From Flavobacteriaceae bacterium Ap0902 (GTDB lineage: Bacteria; Bacteroidota; Bacteroidia; Flavobacteriales; Weeksellaceae), in contig WTFG01000011.1 in NCBI GenBank assembly GCA_009835005.1, forward strand, positions 1 to 64,000: a DNA stretch of 64,000 nucleotides, in the 5' to 3' direction. Positions within the stretch are counted from its first letter, which is position 1; every line of letters begins with the position of its first letter. The position numbers and the translations under genes were made by a program. This document shows, piece after piece, positions 41,269-49,624 of this stretch. The notes beneath the pieces are model-generated. The model saw nothing but the letters and a program-made list of their open reading frames with translations, was not told the DNA's origin and searched no databases.

Positions 41269-42468
41269 ATGAAACTTTTCCCGCTTAAACTTGCCCAGAG
41301 ATATGTTTTCTCTGGTAAAAATGCTATAGAGGTAAATGTCATTTCTTGGATTGCCTTTTTGGCACTCGGATTTGTTACAGCTTGTCTCGTGGTGATTTTA
41401 TCTGTTTTTGCAGGGTTAGAAAATTTAAATCTGCAATTTTATAGCAATATCAATCCAGAATTAAAGATTTTACCTGCCAAGGGTAAGAGTTTTATGATGG
41501 ATGCAGAAATGACTCATGCTTTGCAGGAACTACAAGATCAGGGGACAATTCAAGTTTATAGTCCAGTAATAGAGGAAAAAGCCTTCATTAGTTATCACCA
41601 GAGAAATCATATCGTTCATATAAAAGGAGTAGGGGAAAACTTCAATCAAATATTCCATCTAGATACAATGGTGAAGATTGGGAACGCTCTCAGTCCAGAA
41701 TACCCAGAAGAAATCATCATAGGTTCTGGTATTTCTGCCAGGCTCAATTTATATGTAGACCCGCAGGATCCTGTGGGATTATTTGTCCCGAAACCAGGAG
41801 AAGGTTTGATTTCCAATCAAGAAGATGCCTTTAACCATATCAACGCTTATAGCACAGGTATATTTTTTATTAATGATAAATATGAGCAATATGTATTTGC
41901 TTCGCTGGCTTTAACGCAAAAATTACTCAATTTTAGTTCTGACGAAGTCTCTGCGATAGAAATCAATGTAAGCCCAGGGAACATTAACGGAGTGAAGAGT
42001 GAATTGCAAAAGCAATTAGGAGATGAATATGTTATAAAGACCAGACAAGAATTAGATGCGGCATTTTTGAAAATGATGAATACAGAAAACTTGATTATCT
42101 ATTTAATCTTCATTTTAATATTGATTATTGCTAGTTTTAATCTTGCAGGTTCTGTGGCTATTATTATTTTAGACAAAAGAAAAGATTCCAAGACTTTGCG
42201 CAGCATGGGAATGAGCGAAAGTCAATTAAGACAGACTCATTTTACCACAGGCATGTTGATTACCGTATACGCTTTAATCTTTGGGATGGTAGTAGGTGGG
42301 TTGATTGCGCTATTGCAACAGCAAATGGGTTTGGTGGTGGTGAGTCCCACGATTCCTTTTCCTGTGAAATTCACTATGTTAAATTTTATATTAATTGTGT
42401 TGAGTGTGTTATCCATTGGTACCATCGTATCATGGTTTGTGAGTAGAAATGTGAAATTTAATCATTAA
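41269..42468 (+). CDS. LolC/E-type ABC transporter permease (FtsX/MacB superfamily)
   Basis: A 399-residue inner membrane permease likely to release lipoproteins from the membrane to LolA. It has one N-terminal membrane helix (VISWIAFLALGFVTACLVVI, about 25-44), a periplasmic MacB-like domain (residues about 55-265), then three C-terminal helices near 274-300 (IIYLIFILILIIASFNLAG), 322-346 and 365-390, with the FtsX signature DKRKDSKTLRSMGMSESQLR near 302-321 between them. RYVFSGKNAIEVNVIS near the start is the LolC/E R-Y-xxxK motif. The matching LolD ATPase is not next to it. It starts immediately after the rbfA stop codon. Confidence 0.85.
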   Translation: MKLFPLKLAQRYVFSGKNAIEVNVISWIAFLALGFVTACLVVILSVFAGLENLNLQFYSNINPELKILPAKGKSFMMDAEMTHALQELQDQGTIQVYSPVIEEKAFISYHQRNHIVHIKGVGENFNQIFHLDTMVKIGNALSPEYPEEIIIGSGISARLNLYVDPQDPVGLFVPKPGEGLISNQEDAFNHINAYSTGIFFINDKYEQYVFASLALTQKLLNFSSDEVSAIEINVSPGNINGVKSELQKQLGDEYVIKTRQELDAAFLKMMNTENLIIYLIFILILIIASFNLAGSVAIIILDKRKDSKTLRSMGMSESQLRQTHFTTGMLITVYALIFGMVVGGLIALLQQQMGLVVVSPTIPFPVKFTMLNFILIVLSVLSIGTIVSWFVSRNVKFNH

Positions 42469-42472
42469 AAAA

Positions 42473-43003
42473 ATGGCATTACCAGATAAACTCTTGTCTG
42501 AAACCACGCATAAAGCATTTGAGAAATGTTCTGTTTGCGGAGAGGATTTACAAGGTCAATTATATTTTTTAGAAAAAGCTTATCATAGAAATTTAGGAGA
42601 TGACCAGCATTCCGTAATTTTTGAATATGCGATATGTGAGGTCTGCAAACGGGATATGGTTCAACATGTATCCAAGGAATCTATGCAGAGAATGCAGGTT
42701 TTCATGATGGAACATCAAGCAGAAGTGCAGGGTATGATGGCTCATGATATGGGATTAGAACAATGCACCTTCACTGGGAAACCGCTAGAAGAAACAGAAG
42801 AATATCACGTGGTAGCTGTCATTAGAGATGGTGAATTACAGATGACACCTGTGATTTTCGGGGATGAGGTGATGCGTACTTATCAGGAATTATTGTCGGA
42901 GGAAACCAAAGGTTTTTTTGATGATTTCTATGATAAATTCATTGATATTCCACCAGCTCTGGCCAAAATTTTAGGAAAGAAGGTTAAGCCCGTATTACTA
43001 TAA
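42473..43003 (+). CDS. Conserved hypothetical protein with two CxxC zinc-ribbon-like pairs
   Basis: A 176-residue cytoplasmic protein. CSVCGEDLQGQLYFLEKAYH near 19-38 and CEVCKRDMVQHV near 57-68 give a four-cysteine set that probably binds zinc. Met-rich helices follow (MQRMQVFMMEHQAEVQGMMA near 72-91), then CTFTGKPLEETEEYHVVAVI near 98-117. I do not recognise a named family; related proteins occur in other Bacteroidota as far as I recall. It is 4 bases after the permease gene and directly precedes a LOG-family gene. A nucleic-acid or protein binding role is possible but unproven. Confidence 0.7.
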   Translation: MALPDKLLSETTHKAFEKCSVCGEDLQGQLYFLEKAYHRNLGDDQHSVIFEYAICEVCKRDMVQHVSKESMQRMQVFMMEHQAEVQGMMAHDMGLEQCTFTGKPLEETEEYHVVAVIRDGELQMTPVIFGDEVMRTYQELLSEETKGFFDDFYDKFIDIPPALAKILGKKVKPVLL

Positions 43004-43006
43004 TTG

Positions 43007-44161
43007 ATGAAAATGAAGAAAGGTATTTTAATAGGTAGTTTCAAAGCCTGGCAAGATTATACAGCGGTAAATCATGACCTGAGTGATGTGGTGGTTCAGG
43101 ACATTAATTTTAAAAATAAAAAAATACAATGGGTAGAATATATTTTTAATAATACGATTTTCCTCAACTGTAAATTCAAGAAAGGTCAGGCGATAGAACT
43201 AATTTCATTAGGTGCGTTTGTATATCCAAAATTTGAGGGTCTACCCTATAATCCATACAGAACCAATCTTTATACCCCAGATGAATTATTAGAAGGTTAT
43301 AGTGTGTCAGAAGATAATTCTGTGGATTTAAAAATTTATAACCGCTTTAAAGAAAGCAGGTACACGCCTCCTTTGAATGAGGCCATGGCACAACGGCTTC
43401 ATGATTTTAATATAGATGAGGCTCTCAAACGATTGGTACATTACAATTTAAAAGGAATGACCAACAAGAAGTGTGTAGGTTTTATGGGCGGTCATTCCGC
43501 CCAAAGGAGTTCAGAAGCGTATTATAATGCGGCCCGCACAGCCAAATTACTGGCAGAACATGGGTATTATATTGTATCGGGGGGTGGCCCAGGAATCATG
43601 GAGGCTGCCAATCTGGGAGCTTACATGGCTGGTAAATCGCAAAATGAATTGGATAAAGCCATTCAAATTTTATCTGATTTAAACTTTGATACTTCCATTG
43701 TAAATGCCAAAGATTATCTAGCGACCAATTATGTGACCAATGCTCAAAAAGTATTAGAACTTTATCCAGATGGAAAACATAATTTGGCCATTCCTACTTG
43801 GTTCTATGGGCATGAACCTTCTAATGTATTTGCTTCTCATATTGCGAAATATTTTTCTAATTCGCTTAGAGAAGATATTTTATTGGCTATTTGTCTGTAT
43901 GGGGTGGTGTTTGCGCCTGGTAGTGCGGGTACAACACAAGAAATTTTCCAAGAGGCTGCACAAAATCATTATGGTACTTTTGGTTACTATAGCCCCATGG
44001 TTTTTTTGGGTAAAAAGAGATATGTAGAAGATACTTCTCTATATTCTGTACTGCATCAATTGGCCTTGGGACAACCCTATAAAGACTTATTGTATTTGAC
44101 AGATGCCCCAGAACTTGTATTAGAGTTCATCCAAAATCATCCACCCGTTGCTGTCATTTAG
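43007..44161 (+). CDS. LOG-family Rossmann-fold nucleotide-binding protein
   Basis: A 384-residue protein related to lysine-decarboxylase-like (LOG/PpnN) enzymes, which split nucleoside monophosphates at the base-ribose bond. The core has CVGFMGGHSAQRSSEAYYNA near 156-175, GYYIVSGGGPGIMEAANLGA near 183-202 (the GGGxGIMxA motif) and VVFAPGSAGTTQEIFQEAAQ near 300-319, a variant of PGGxGTxxE with SA in place of GG at positions 2-3. An N-terminal 140-residue extension and a long insert between the motifs set it apart from short LOG proteins. I start at ATG 43007; a TTG one codon earlier directly follows the previous stop. Substrate is unknown. Confidence 0.78.
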   Translation: MKMKKGILIGSFKAWQDYTAVNHDLSDVVVQDINFKNKKIQWVEYIFNNTIFLNCKFKKGQAIELISLGAFVYPKFEGLPYNPYRTNLYTPDELLEGYSVSEDNSVDLKIYNRFKESRYTPPLNEAMAQRLHDFNIDEALKRLVHYNLKGMTNKKCVGFMGGHSAQRSSEAYYNAARTAKLLAEHGYYIVSGGGPGIMEAANLGAYMAGKSQNELDKAIQILSDLNFDTSIVNAKDYLATNYVTNAQKVLELYPDGKHNLAIPTWFYGHEPSNVFASHIAKYFSNSLREDILLAICLYGVVFAPGSAGTTQEIFQEAAQNHYGTFGYYSPMVFLGKKRYVEDTSLYSVLHQLALGQPYKDLLYLTDAPELVLEFIQNHPPVAVI

Positions 44162-44315
44162 TTAGGTTTTATCATTTAAACTAACTTGCTATACATTTAA
44201 TAACTAGACTTGTGTTCTAGAAATGAACTGATTTTACCATACATTTAACAAGTTTAGTTATACTAAAATCAATTAAAACTTTGTTTTTTATTAAATTGCA
44301 CAAAATTTAAAATTT
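44162..44315. other. Structured spacer before ftsX
   Basis: This 154-base gap holds a direct repeat ATACATTTAA (44191-44200 and 44239-44248), a 5-bp hairpin CTAGA/TCTAG (44204-44220), and outer inverted arms AAACTAACTTG (44178-44188) and CAAGTTTAGTT (44249-44259) with one mismatch. It ends with a near-consensus -7, AAACTTTG (44276-44283). Taken together it may be a weak terminator and the ftsX promoter region. Confidence 0.35.
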
Positions 44316-45212
44316 ATGTCAAAGGCTGCAGAAAAAATGAATAAAAGCCGGCTGCGTTCATCCAACATTACGGTGGTTGTGAGTATTGCACTGGTGCTCT
44401 TTCTATTAGGATTATTTGGGCTGATTGTAGTCAATTCCAATGACTATGCAAAACACCTCAAAAATCAATTCCAGATAGAGGCTTATTTCCAAGAAGCCCT
44501 AGATAAGAAGGATATTGAAAAAGAGGAAGCAACACAATTGGCATTTGTAGATTCTTTAAGAGCCAAGGACTTCATTAAATCTGTTCGTTATATTGATAAA
44601 AAACAAGCCTTAAATCTGGCCAAAGCACAATTAGGTCTCAAAGATACTGATTTAGAGTTATTTGAGGATGGTATATTTCCACCCTCTGTCTTGATGACGA
44701 TAAAACCAGAATATGTTGACTCTGCCAGAATAGACAGTATTACACACGTTGTTTCTAATTATGAAATCATAGAAAGTGTCAATAATACCTCTGCGCTAGC
44801 CAGTATTTATGAAAGAATAGATTCTATTATTTATTGGCTCGTAGGTTTGGCGGTGGTATTTTTAATCATCTCTATTATATTAATTAACAATTCCATTAGG
44901 CTCAAAATATTTTCTAAAAGATTCATTATCAAAACTATGCAGTTGGTAGGGGCCAAGCGGAGATTTATCGTAAAACCCTTTATTTTTCAGAGCTTTTGGT
45001 TGGGTCTTTTAGGTGCGGTGATTGCTATTATGGCTCTTGCAGGATTGTGGTATTTTGCGGCGCCTAAGCTTAATTTAGGTTTATGGAATGAAAACTTTCA
45101 GTGGCTGATTATAGGTTTATTAATTATTGGCGTATTGATTTCTGTGCTTAGTACATTTTGGGCTACATGGAAATATTTAAGTTTAAAAACAGATCAATTA
45201 TATTACTCATGA
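44316..45212 (+). CDS. ftsX: Cell division protein FtsX
   Basis: A 298-residue permease-like protein of the FtsEX complex, which activates peptidoglycan hydrolases at the septum. It has an N-terminal basic cytoplasmic tail, helix 1 (TVVVSIALVLFLLGLFGLIV, about 19-38), an extracellular domain near 45-165 including FQIEAYFQEALDK, and three C-terminal helices near 172-192 (YWLVGLAVVFLIISIILINN), 222-245 and 262-282. NNSIRLKIFSKRFIIKTMQL VGAKRRFIVKPF between helices is the FtsX signature. FtsE is not adjacent, as is usual in Bacteroidota. Its TGA overlaps the ATG of the DUF3098 gene (ATGA), and the order ftsX-DUF3098-uppP-truB is conserved. Confidence 0.92.
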   Translation: MSKAAEKMNKSRLRSSNITVVVSIALVLFLLGLFGLIVVNSNDYAKHLKNQFQIEAYFQEALDKKDIEKEEATQLAFVDSLRAKDFIKSVRYIDKKQALNLAKAQLGLKDTDLELFEDGIFPPSVLMTIKPEYVDSARIDSITHVVSNYEIIESVNNTSALASIYERIDSIIYWLVGLAVVFLIISIILINNSIRLKIFSKRFIIKTMQLVGAKRRFIVKPFIFQSFWLGLLGAVIAIMALAGLWYFAAPKLNLGLWNENFQWLIIGLLIIGVLISVLSTFWATWKYLSLKTDQLYYS

Positions 45213-45481
45213 GGATAAAACAAGACAATCACTTTCTATTCGGGAAGAGAAATTATATTTTCATGGCGATTGGTTTGGCATTCATTGCTATTGGCTTTTT
45301 GCTAATGACAGGTCCAGATGCTAATACAAGACCTGATGGAACCTTTGACCCCAATTATTGGAATGATGAAATCTTTTCTTGGACTAGGATTAGGTTAGCA
45401 CCTTTTTTAGTATTACTTGGATTTGGTGTAGAAGTTTATGCTATTTTAACTAATCCAAGAGACAAAACTGTTGCTGAATGA
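45209..45481 (+). CDS. DUF3098 family small membrane protein
   Basis: A 90-residue protein with two membrane helices (YIFMAIGLAFIAIGFLLMTG near 16-35 and RLAPFLVLLGFGVEVYAILT near 62-81) and a short periplasmic loop with FDPNYWNDEIFSWTRIRLAP. This is DUF3098, found between ftsX and uppP in Bacteroidota; role unknown, possibly linked with envelope division. The start is ATG 45209, overlapping the ftsX stop; a start 51 bases earlier inside ftsX is rejected because the added residues are FtsX coding sequence in another frame. Its stop overlaps the uppP start by 4 bases. Confidence 0.85.
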   Translation: MRIKQDNHFLFGKRNYIFMAIGLAFIAIGFLLMTGPDANTRPDGTFDPNYWNDEIFSWTRIRLAPFLVLLGFGVEVYAILTNPRDKTVAE

Positions 45482-46272
45482 ATGATTTTTTAGATGCGAT
45501 AATCTTGGGGATTGTACAAGGTTTAACAGAGTTTTTACCTGTATCTTCTAGCGGGCATATAGAAATTGCAGAAGCTATTCTAAAGGTAGATCAAAAAGAA
45601 AGTATGATGATGACTATCGTGCTGCACTTCGCTACAGCGCTTAGTACGGTGGTGGTATATTATAAAGATATACTTCAAATTTTCAAAGGATTATTTGAGT
45701 TTAAGAACAATGAAGAATCTCGCTTTGCTTTAAAAATTATACTTTCTATGATTCCGGCAGCGTTGGTAGGTGTATTTTTAGAGGATTGGTTAGAAACCTT
45801 ATTTGATGGGCAATTGATGCTCGTTGGATTTATGCTATTAATAACGGCAGGACTCTTGTACTTTGCGGATATGGCCAAGAATACCAATAAATCTGTAAGT
45901 TTCAAGGATGCTGTAATTATAGGAATGGCACAAGCTATTGCTATTATGCCAGGCATTTCAAGGTCAGGAGCTACTATTTCTACTTCTGTATTGTTAGGAG
46001 ATGATAGGAGTAAAGCAGCTAGGTTTTCATTTTTGATGGTAATTCCATTAATTTTTGGTGCCATTGCAAAGAAAATTTTAGATGCTGGGGGAATTCCAGA
46101 ATATGCTAACGGGGGCGCATTACTAGCAGGGTTTATCGCGGCCTTTATAGCAGGTATCATTGCTTGTAAATGGATGATTGCCTTGGTGAAGAAAGCCAAA
46201 TTAAAATACTTCGCTGTCTATTGTTTAATTGTAGGACTCATAGCCATTGGTTACACCATGTTTTATGTTTAA
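45478..46272 (+). CDS. uppP: Undecaprenyl-diphosphatase (BacA/UppP)
   Basis: A 264-residue integral membrane phosphatase that recycles undecaprenyl diphosphate to the monophosphate, the carrier needed for peptidoglycan and for the glycan locus in this window. The first active-site motif is IVQGLTEFLPVSSSGHIEIA near 12-31, and the second is AIAIMPGISRSGATISTSVL near 153-172. About eight helices run through the sequence. The length matches the family. Start and stop are both packed: ATGA overlap with DUF3098 and a 9-base gap to truB, so the four genes are co-transcribed. Confidence 0.95.
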   Translation: MNDFLDAIILGIVQGLTEFLPVSSSGHIEIAEAILKVDQKESMMMTIVLHFATALSTVVVYYKDILQIFKGLFEFKNNEESRFALKIILSMIPAALVGVFLEDWLETLFDGQLMLVGFMLLITAGLLYFADMAKNTNKSVSFKDAVIIGMAQAIAIMPGISRSGATISTSVLLGDDRSKAARFSFLMVIPLIFGAIAKKILDAGGIPEYANGGALLAGFIAAFIAGIIACKWMIALVKKAKLKYFAVYCLIVGLIAIGYTMFYV

Positions 46273-46281
46273 AAGGCTTCC

Positions 46282-46974
46282 ATGACATTAGAAAAATTAA
46301 GAGAAGGTAAAATATTTGTGATAGATAAACCTTTGGATTGGACGTCCTTTGATGTGGTGAATAAAATCCGATGGAACATTAGAAAAACTTTTAAAGTAAG
46401 GAAGTTCAAAGTTGGTCATGCGGGGACATTAGACCCTAAGGCCACAGGTGTACTTGTTATTTGCGTAGGTAAGTTCACCAAGAAAATCAATGAACTTCAA
46501 TATGATGATAAAATTTATACAGGGACTTTTAAACTTGGTGCTACCACAGAATCTTTTGACACAGAAAAACCAGAGAATGAATTTTTCCCTACAAACCATC
46601 TCACAGAAGATTTAATACACCAAACCATTAAGCAATTTATGGGGGAAATAAATCAATTTCCGCCCATTCATTCCGCTATTAAACAAGACGGTAAACGCTT
46701 GTATGAAATGGCAAGAGCAGGTGAGGAAATCCAACTAACGGCTAGAAGAGTCACCATTCATGAATTTGAAATCACTAGAATAGAGCTTCCGTTTGTGGAT
46801 TTTAGAGTTAAATGTAGCAAAGGAACTTACATAAGATCATTGGCCAACGATTTTGGCAAAGCATTAGGCTCTGGTGGGTATTTGACTTCTCTTAGAAGAA
46901 CACATTCCGGTGAGTTCTCTATAGAAATGGCAGATAATTCACCTTTGGATCAATCCTATTTTCTGGGAGATTAA
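46282..46974 (+). CDS. truB: tRNA pseudouridine(55) synthase TruB
   Basis: A 230-residue pseudouridine synthase that modifies U55 in the T loop of all tRNAs. DKPLDWTSFDVVNKIRWNIR near 12-31 is motif I, and KVGHAGTLDPKATGVLVICV near 43-62 contains the catalytic Asp. YTGTFKLGATTESFDTE near 81 and QFPPIHSAIKQDGKRLYEMA near 122-141 follow, then CSKGTYIRSLANDFGKALGS near 180-199. It lacks the C-terminal PUA-like extension of E. coli TruB, a normal feature of the shorter Bacteroidota form. It is the last gene of the ftsX-uppP unit; no hairpin terminator is evident in the 92 bases that follow. Confidence 0.94.
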   Translation: MTLEKLREGKIFVIDKPLDWTSFDVVNKIRWNIRKTFKVRKFKVGHAGTLDPKATGVLVICVGKFTKKINELQYDDKIYTGTFKLGATTESFDTEKPENEFFPTNHLTEDLIHQTIKQFMGEINQFPPIHSAIKQDGKRLYEMARAGEEIQLTARRVTIHEFEITRIELPFVDFRVKCSKGTYIRSLANDFGKALGSGGYLTSLRRTHSGEFSIEMADNSPLDQSYFLGD

Positions 46975-47041
46975 GCTCGCCCAAAATATTAAATTAGGTT
47001 AAAATTTTATAAAAAGTTAGATGACTGAAACTTATTTATCT

Positions 47042-47049
47042 TAACTTTG
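47042..47049 (+). promoter_or_regulatory. Promoter -7 element of the TroABCD-type operon
   Basis: TAACTTTG matches TAnnTTTG, 17 bases before the start codon. I could not identify a metal-repressor palindrome around it by eye. Confidence 0.5.
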
Positions 47050-47066
47050 TGTCATAAAATTGGATT

Positions 47067-48023
47067 ATGAAGTTAGTTTTAAAGATAAGTTTAATAGGAG
47101 CGTTGATTTTTAATTTATGGTCTTGTTCTAATGAAGCTAAAGTTGAACACGAAGCATTGCAGATTGTTTGTACTACCAATATTGTAGCAGATTTGGTTCA
47201 GAATATTGGTAAAGATTCTATAGATGTTATCAGTTTAATGGGAGCTGGAGTAGATCCCCATTTATACAAAGCAAGCGAAGGTGATGTCAATAGAATTACC
47301 AATGCAGATGTAGTCTTTTTTAATGGACTGCATCTAGAGGGCAAAATGGCAGAAATATTTGAAAGGTTACCAAGTATGGGCAAGGCTTCTTATGCCGTTA
47401 GCGATGGAATACCAGAAGAAAATTATATTTCCTCAGAAAATTTTAGTGGTAATTATGATCCACATATTTGGTTTTCTGTAGATAATTGGATCTATGCCGC
47501 AGAATATGTCTCTAAAAAATTAATAGAAAATGATCCAGATAGTCAGGCGTATTATGAGGAAAACCTAAGAAGCTACAAGAATAAACTAGAGAAAACTAGA
47601 AAATCTATTAAAGATCAAATAAGTTTACTACCAAAAGACAATAGAATATTGGTAACAGCACATGATGCTTTTTCCTATTTTGGCAAAGATTTTGACTTTC
47701 AAGTTGTTGGCTTGCAGGGCATATCTACGGCTTCAGAGGCTGGCACTAGAGACGTGCTGGATATGGCCAACTTCATCGTAGAGAAGAAAATCCCAGCTAT
47801 TTTTGTAGAAAGTTCTGTTCCTAAGCAAACCATTTTAGCCCTGCAAAGCGCTGTGCAATCCAAAGGAGAGGATGTAAAACTGGGAGGTACTTTATATTCT
47901 GATGCCTTGGGTAATTCTGGAACACCAGAAGGCACTTATATTGGGATGTTTCAGGCAAATGTAAGTACCATTGTGAATGCGCTAAAAACAAATTTAGAAG
48001 ATGAATCCAGCGATACAGATTGA
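47067..48023 (+). CDS. troA: TroA/ZnuA-like Mn/Zn-binding lipoprotein of an ABC transporter
   Basis: A 318-residue cluster A-I solute-binding protein. The signal peptide has a lipobox ending LWSC with Cys20, so in this Gram-negative it is a lipid-anchored periplasmic protein. Metal ligands expected by family are His in GVDPHLYKAS near 66, His in YDPHIWFSVDNW near 132, His in VTAHDAFSYFGKDF near 197, and Asp in TLYSDALG near 280. The sequence LQGISTASEAGTRD near 219 and FVESSVPKQTILAL near 250 closely follow Treponema TroA. A His-rich loop, common in ZnuA, is absent, which favours manganese or a broad metal range. It overlaps the ATPase gene by 23 bases. Confidence 0.88.
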   Translation: MKLVLKISLIGALIFNLWSCSNEAKVEHEALQIVCTTNIVADLVQNIGKDSIDVISLMGAGVDPHLYKASEGDVNRITNADVVFFNGLHLEGKMAEIFERLPSMGKASYAVSDGIPEENYISSENFSGNYDPHIWFSVDNWIYAAEYVSKKLIENDPDSQAYYEENLRSYKNKLEKTRKSIKDQISLLPKDNRILVTAHDAFSYFGKDFDFQVVGLQGISTASEAGTRDVLDMANFIVEKKIPAIFVESSVPKQTILALQSAVQSKGEDVKLGGTLYSDALGNSGTPEGTYIGMFQANVSTIVNALKTNLEDESSDTD

Positions 48024-48744
48024 TGATTTAACGGTTTCCTATCACCAAAAACCAGTTTTGTGGGATATTGACTTGGTGGTTCCGCAAGGAATCTTAATGG
48101 CTATTGTTGGACCCAATGGCGCGGGTAAATCTACCTTGATTAAATCCATTCTAGGGATAGTTCCACCTTTGGCCGGAACCGTTACTGTTCTAGGTAAGTC
48201 TTACAAAGAAAACAAAAAGAAGATTGCCTATGTCCCACAAAGAGGGAGCGTGGACTGGGATTTTCCCGTTACGGTTTTGGATGTGGTCATGATGGGAACT
48301 TATGGAAGTTTAGGCTGGTTTAGCCGTGCGGGAAAAAAAGAAAAAGAGGCATCTATAGAGGCGTTGAAGAAAGTGAGCATGCTAGATTATAAAGACAGGC
48401 AAATTAGTCAATTATCTGGTGGGCAACAACAACGTGTCTTTTTAGCAAGAGCCTTGGTACAGGAAGCAGAAGTTTATTTAATGGATGAACCTTTTCAAGG
48501 GGTGGATGCTACCACAGAATTAGCGATTATTAAATTATTAAAGACTTTAAAACAAGAAGGAAAAACTGTTGTAGTGGTGCATCATGATTTGGATACGGTT
48601 CCAGAATACTTTGATTGGGTGACGCTTTTAAACATCAAAGTATTGGCAAGTGGAGAAGTCAATGAAACTTTTACGACAGAAAATTTACAAAAAGCCTACG
48701 GAGCCAAACATTCATTTGAATATTTATTAGGAAGACATGATTGA
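48001..48744 (+). CDS. troB: Mn/Zn ABC transporter ATP-binding protein
   Basis: A 247-residue ABC ATPase that powers metal uptake. Walker A is AIVGPNGAGKSTLIKSILGI near 33-52, the Q-loop is in AYVPQRGSVDWDFPVTVLDV near 77-96, with the VDWDFPVTV segment typical of Mn/Zn/Fe chelate importers of the TroB/MntB/SitB type, the signature is ISQLSGGQQQRVFLARALVQ near 138-157, Walker B is VYLMDEPFQGVD near 162, and the H-loop is VVVVHHDLDTV near 192. All are intact. The gene overlaps its neighbours on both sides (23 and 8 bases), so the four subunits are translated as one unit. Confidence 0.93.
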   Translation: MNPAIQIDDLTVSYHQKPVLWDIDLVVPQGILMAIVGPNGAGKSTLIKSILGIVPPLAGTVTVLGKSYKENKKKIAYVPQRGSVDWDFPVTVLDVVMMGTYGSLGWFSRAGKKEKEASIEALKKVSMLDYKDRQISQLSGGQQQRVFLARALVQEAEVYLMDEPFQGVDATTELAIIKLLKTLKQEGKTVVVVHHDLDTVPEYFDWVTLLNIKVLASGEVNETFTTENLQKAYGAKHSFEYLLGRHD

Positions 48745-49624
48745 TTTTATTCATGAATCTACTTTTTGGATTATTGTATTAGGGAGTGGTCTGCTAGGGG
48801 CTACCAGTGGAATATTAGGAAGTTTTGCGGTTCTCAAAAATCAAAGTTTATTAGGAGATGCCATTTCACACGCTGCTTTGCCAGGGATTGTTTTAGCTTT
48901 TCTTTTTACAGGAATCAAGAGTAGCAGTGTCTTAATGATGGGTGCAATTTTGTGTGGTCTCTTAGGTGCTTTTTTGGTAAATGATATAGTTAAATATACC
49001 AAGTTGAAAACAGATGCTGCCTTAGGAGTGATTTTATCTGTATTTTTTGGGGTGGGGATGATGCTTCTTACTTATGTGCAAGGTTTAGATAATTCGAATC
49101 AGGCTGGTTTGGATAGGTATTTATTTGGACAGGCTGCCACTTTGCTAAAAGAAGATTTATATCTGATGTTAGCATTTTTAATTCCTTCCATAGCTGTTAT
49201 ATATTTACTTTGGAAAGAATTTAAAGTTACGCTATTTGATGGTGATTATGCGGAAACGCTGGGGATTTCTAGCAGACTTGTGAATTCAATCATCATGTTA
49301 TTAATCGTGATTAATATTGTGATGGGCTTGCAAACGGTGGGTGTGGTTTTGATGAGTTCCTTGTTACTTTCTCCTGCGGCAGCTGCCAGACAATGGACAA
49401 ATTCTTTAAAAAAGATGCTTTTAATAGCGGCTATTATAGGGCTAATTTCTGGTGTTTCTGGCGCATGGATTAGTGCTACGCAGTCTAATTTACCTACGGG
49501 GCCAGTGATCACCCTTGTAGCGTCTGTATTTGTTGTGGTATCTTTATTATTCTCGCCGCATCGTGGTATTATAGCTATGCACATAGAAAATCAACGCAAG
49601 AAAAAAGAAATTTTAAATGATTAG
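48737..49624 (+). CDS. troC: Mn/Zn ABC transporter permease (first of two)
   Basis: A 295-residue ABC-3 family permease with about eight helices. The N-terminal segment STFWIIVLGSGLLGATSGIL near 7-26 is followed by the conserved GSFAVLKNQSLLGDAISHAA LPG segment near 27-49, matching the LRRMALIGDAISHA motif of the family. DAALGVILSVFFGVGMMLLT near 95-114 and TLGISSRLVNSIIMLLIVIN near 172-191 are typical, as is the later AWISATQSNLPTGPVITLVA near 250. It ends in a short basic tail with RGIIAMHIENQRKKKE. It overlaps the next permease gene by 8 bases. The pair of permeases matches TroC/TroD. Confidence 0.92.
   Translation: MIDFIHESTFWIIVLGSGLLGATSGILGSFAVLKNQSLLGDAISHAALPGIVLAFLFTGIKSSSVLMMGAILCGLLGAFLVNDIVKYTKLKTDAALGVILSVFFGVGMMLLTYVQGLDNSNQAGLDRYLFGQAATLLKEDLYLMLAFLIPSIAVIYLLWKEFKVTLFDGDYAETLGISSRLVNSIIMLLIVINIVMGLQTVGVVLMSSLLLSPAAAARQWTNSLKKMLLIAAIIGLISGVSGAWISATQSNLPTGPVITLVASVFVVVSLLFSPHRGIIAMHIENQRKKKEILND

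Noticed and set aside
45675-46199. Long minus-strand reading frame of 174 residues across uppP
   Set aside because: It is antisense to the well-conserved uppP gene; its composition (many Ile, Asn, Pro) reflects the complement of membrane helices, and no promoter or family motif is seen.
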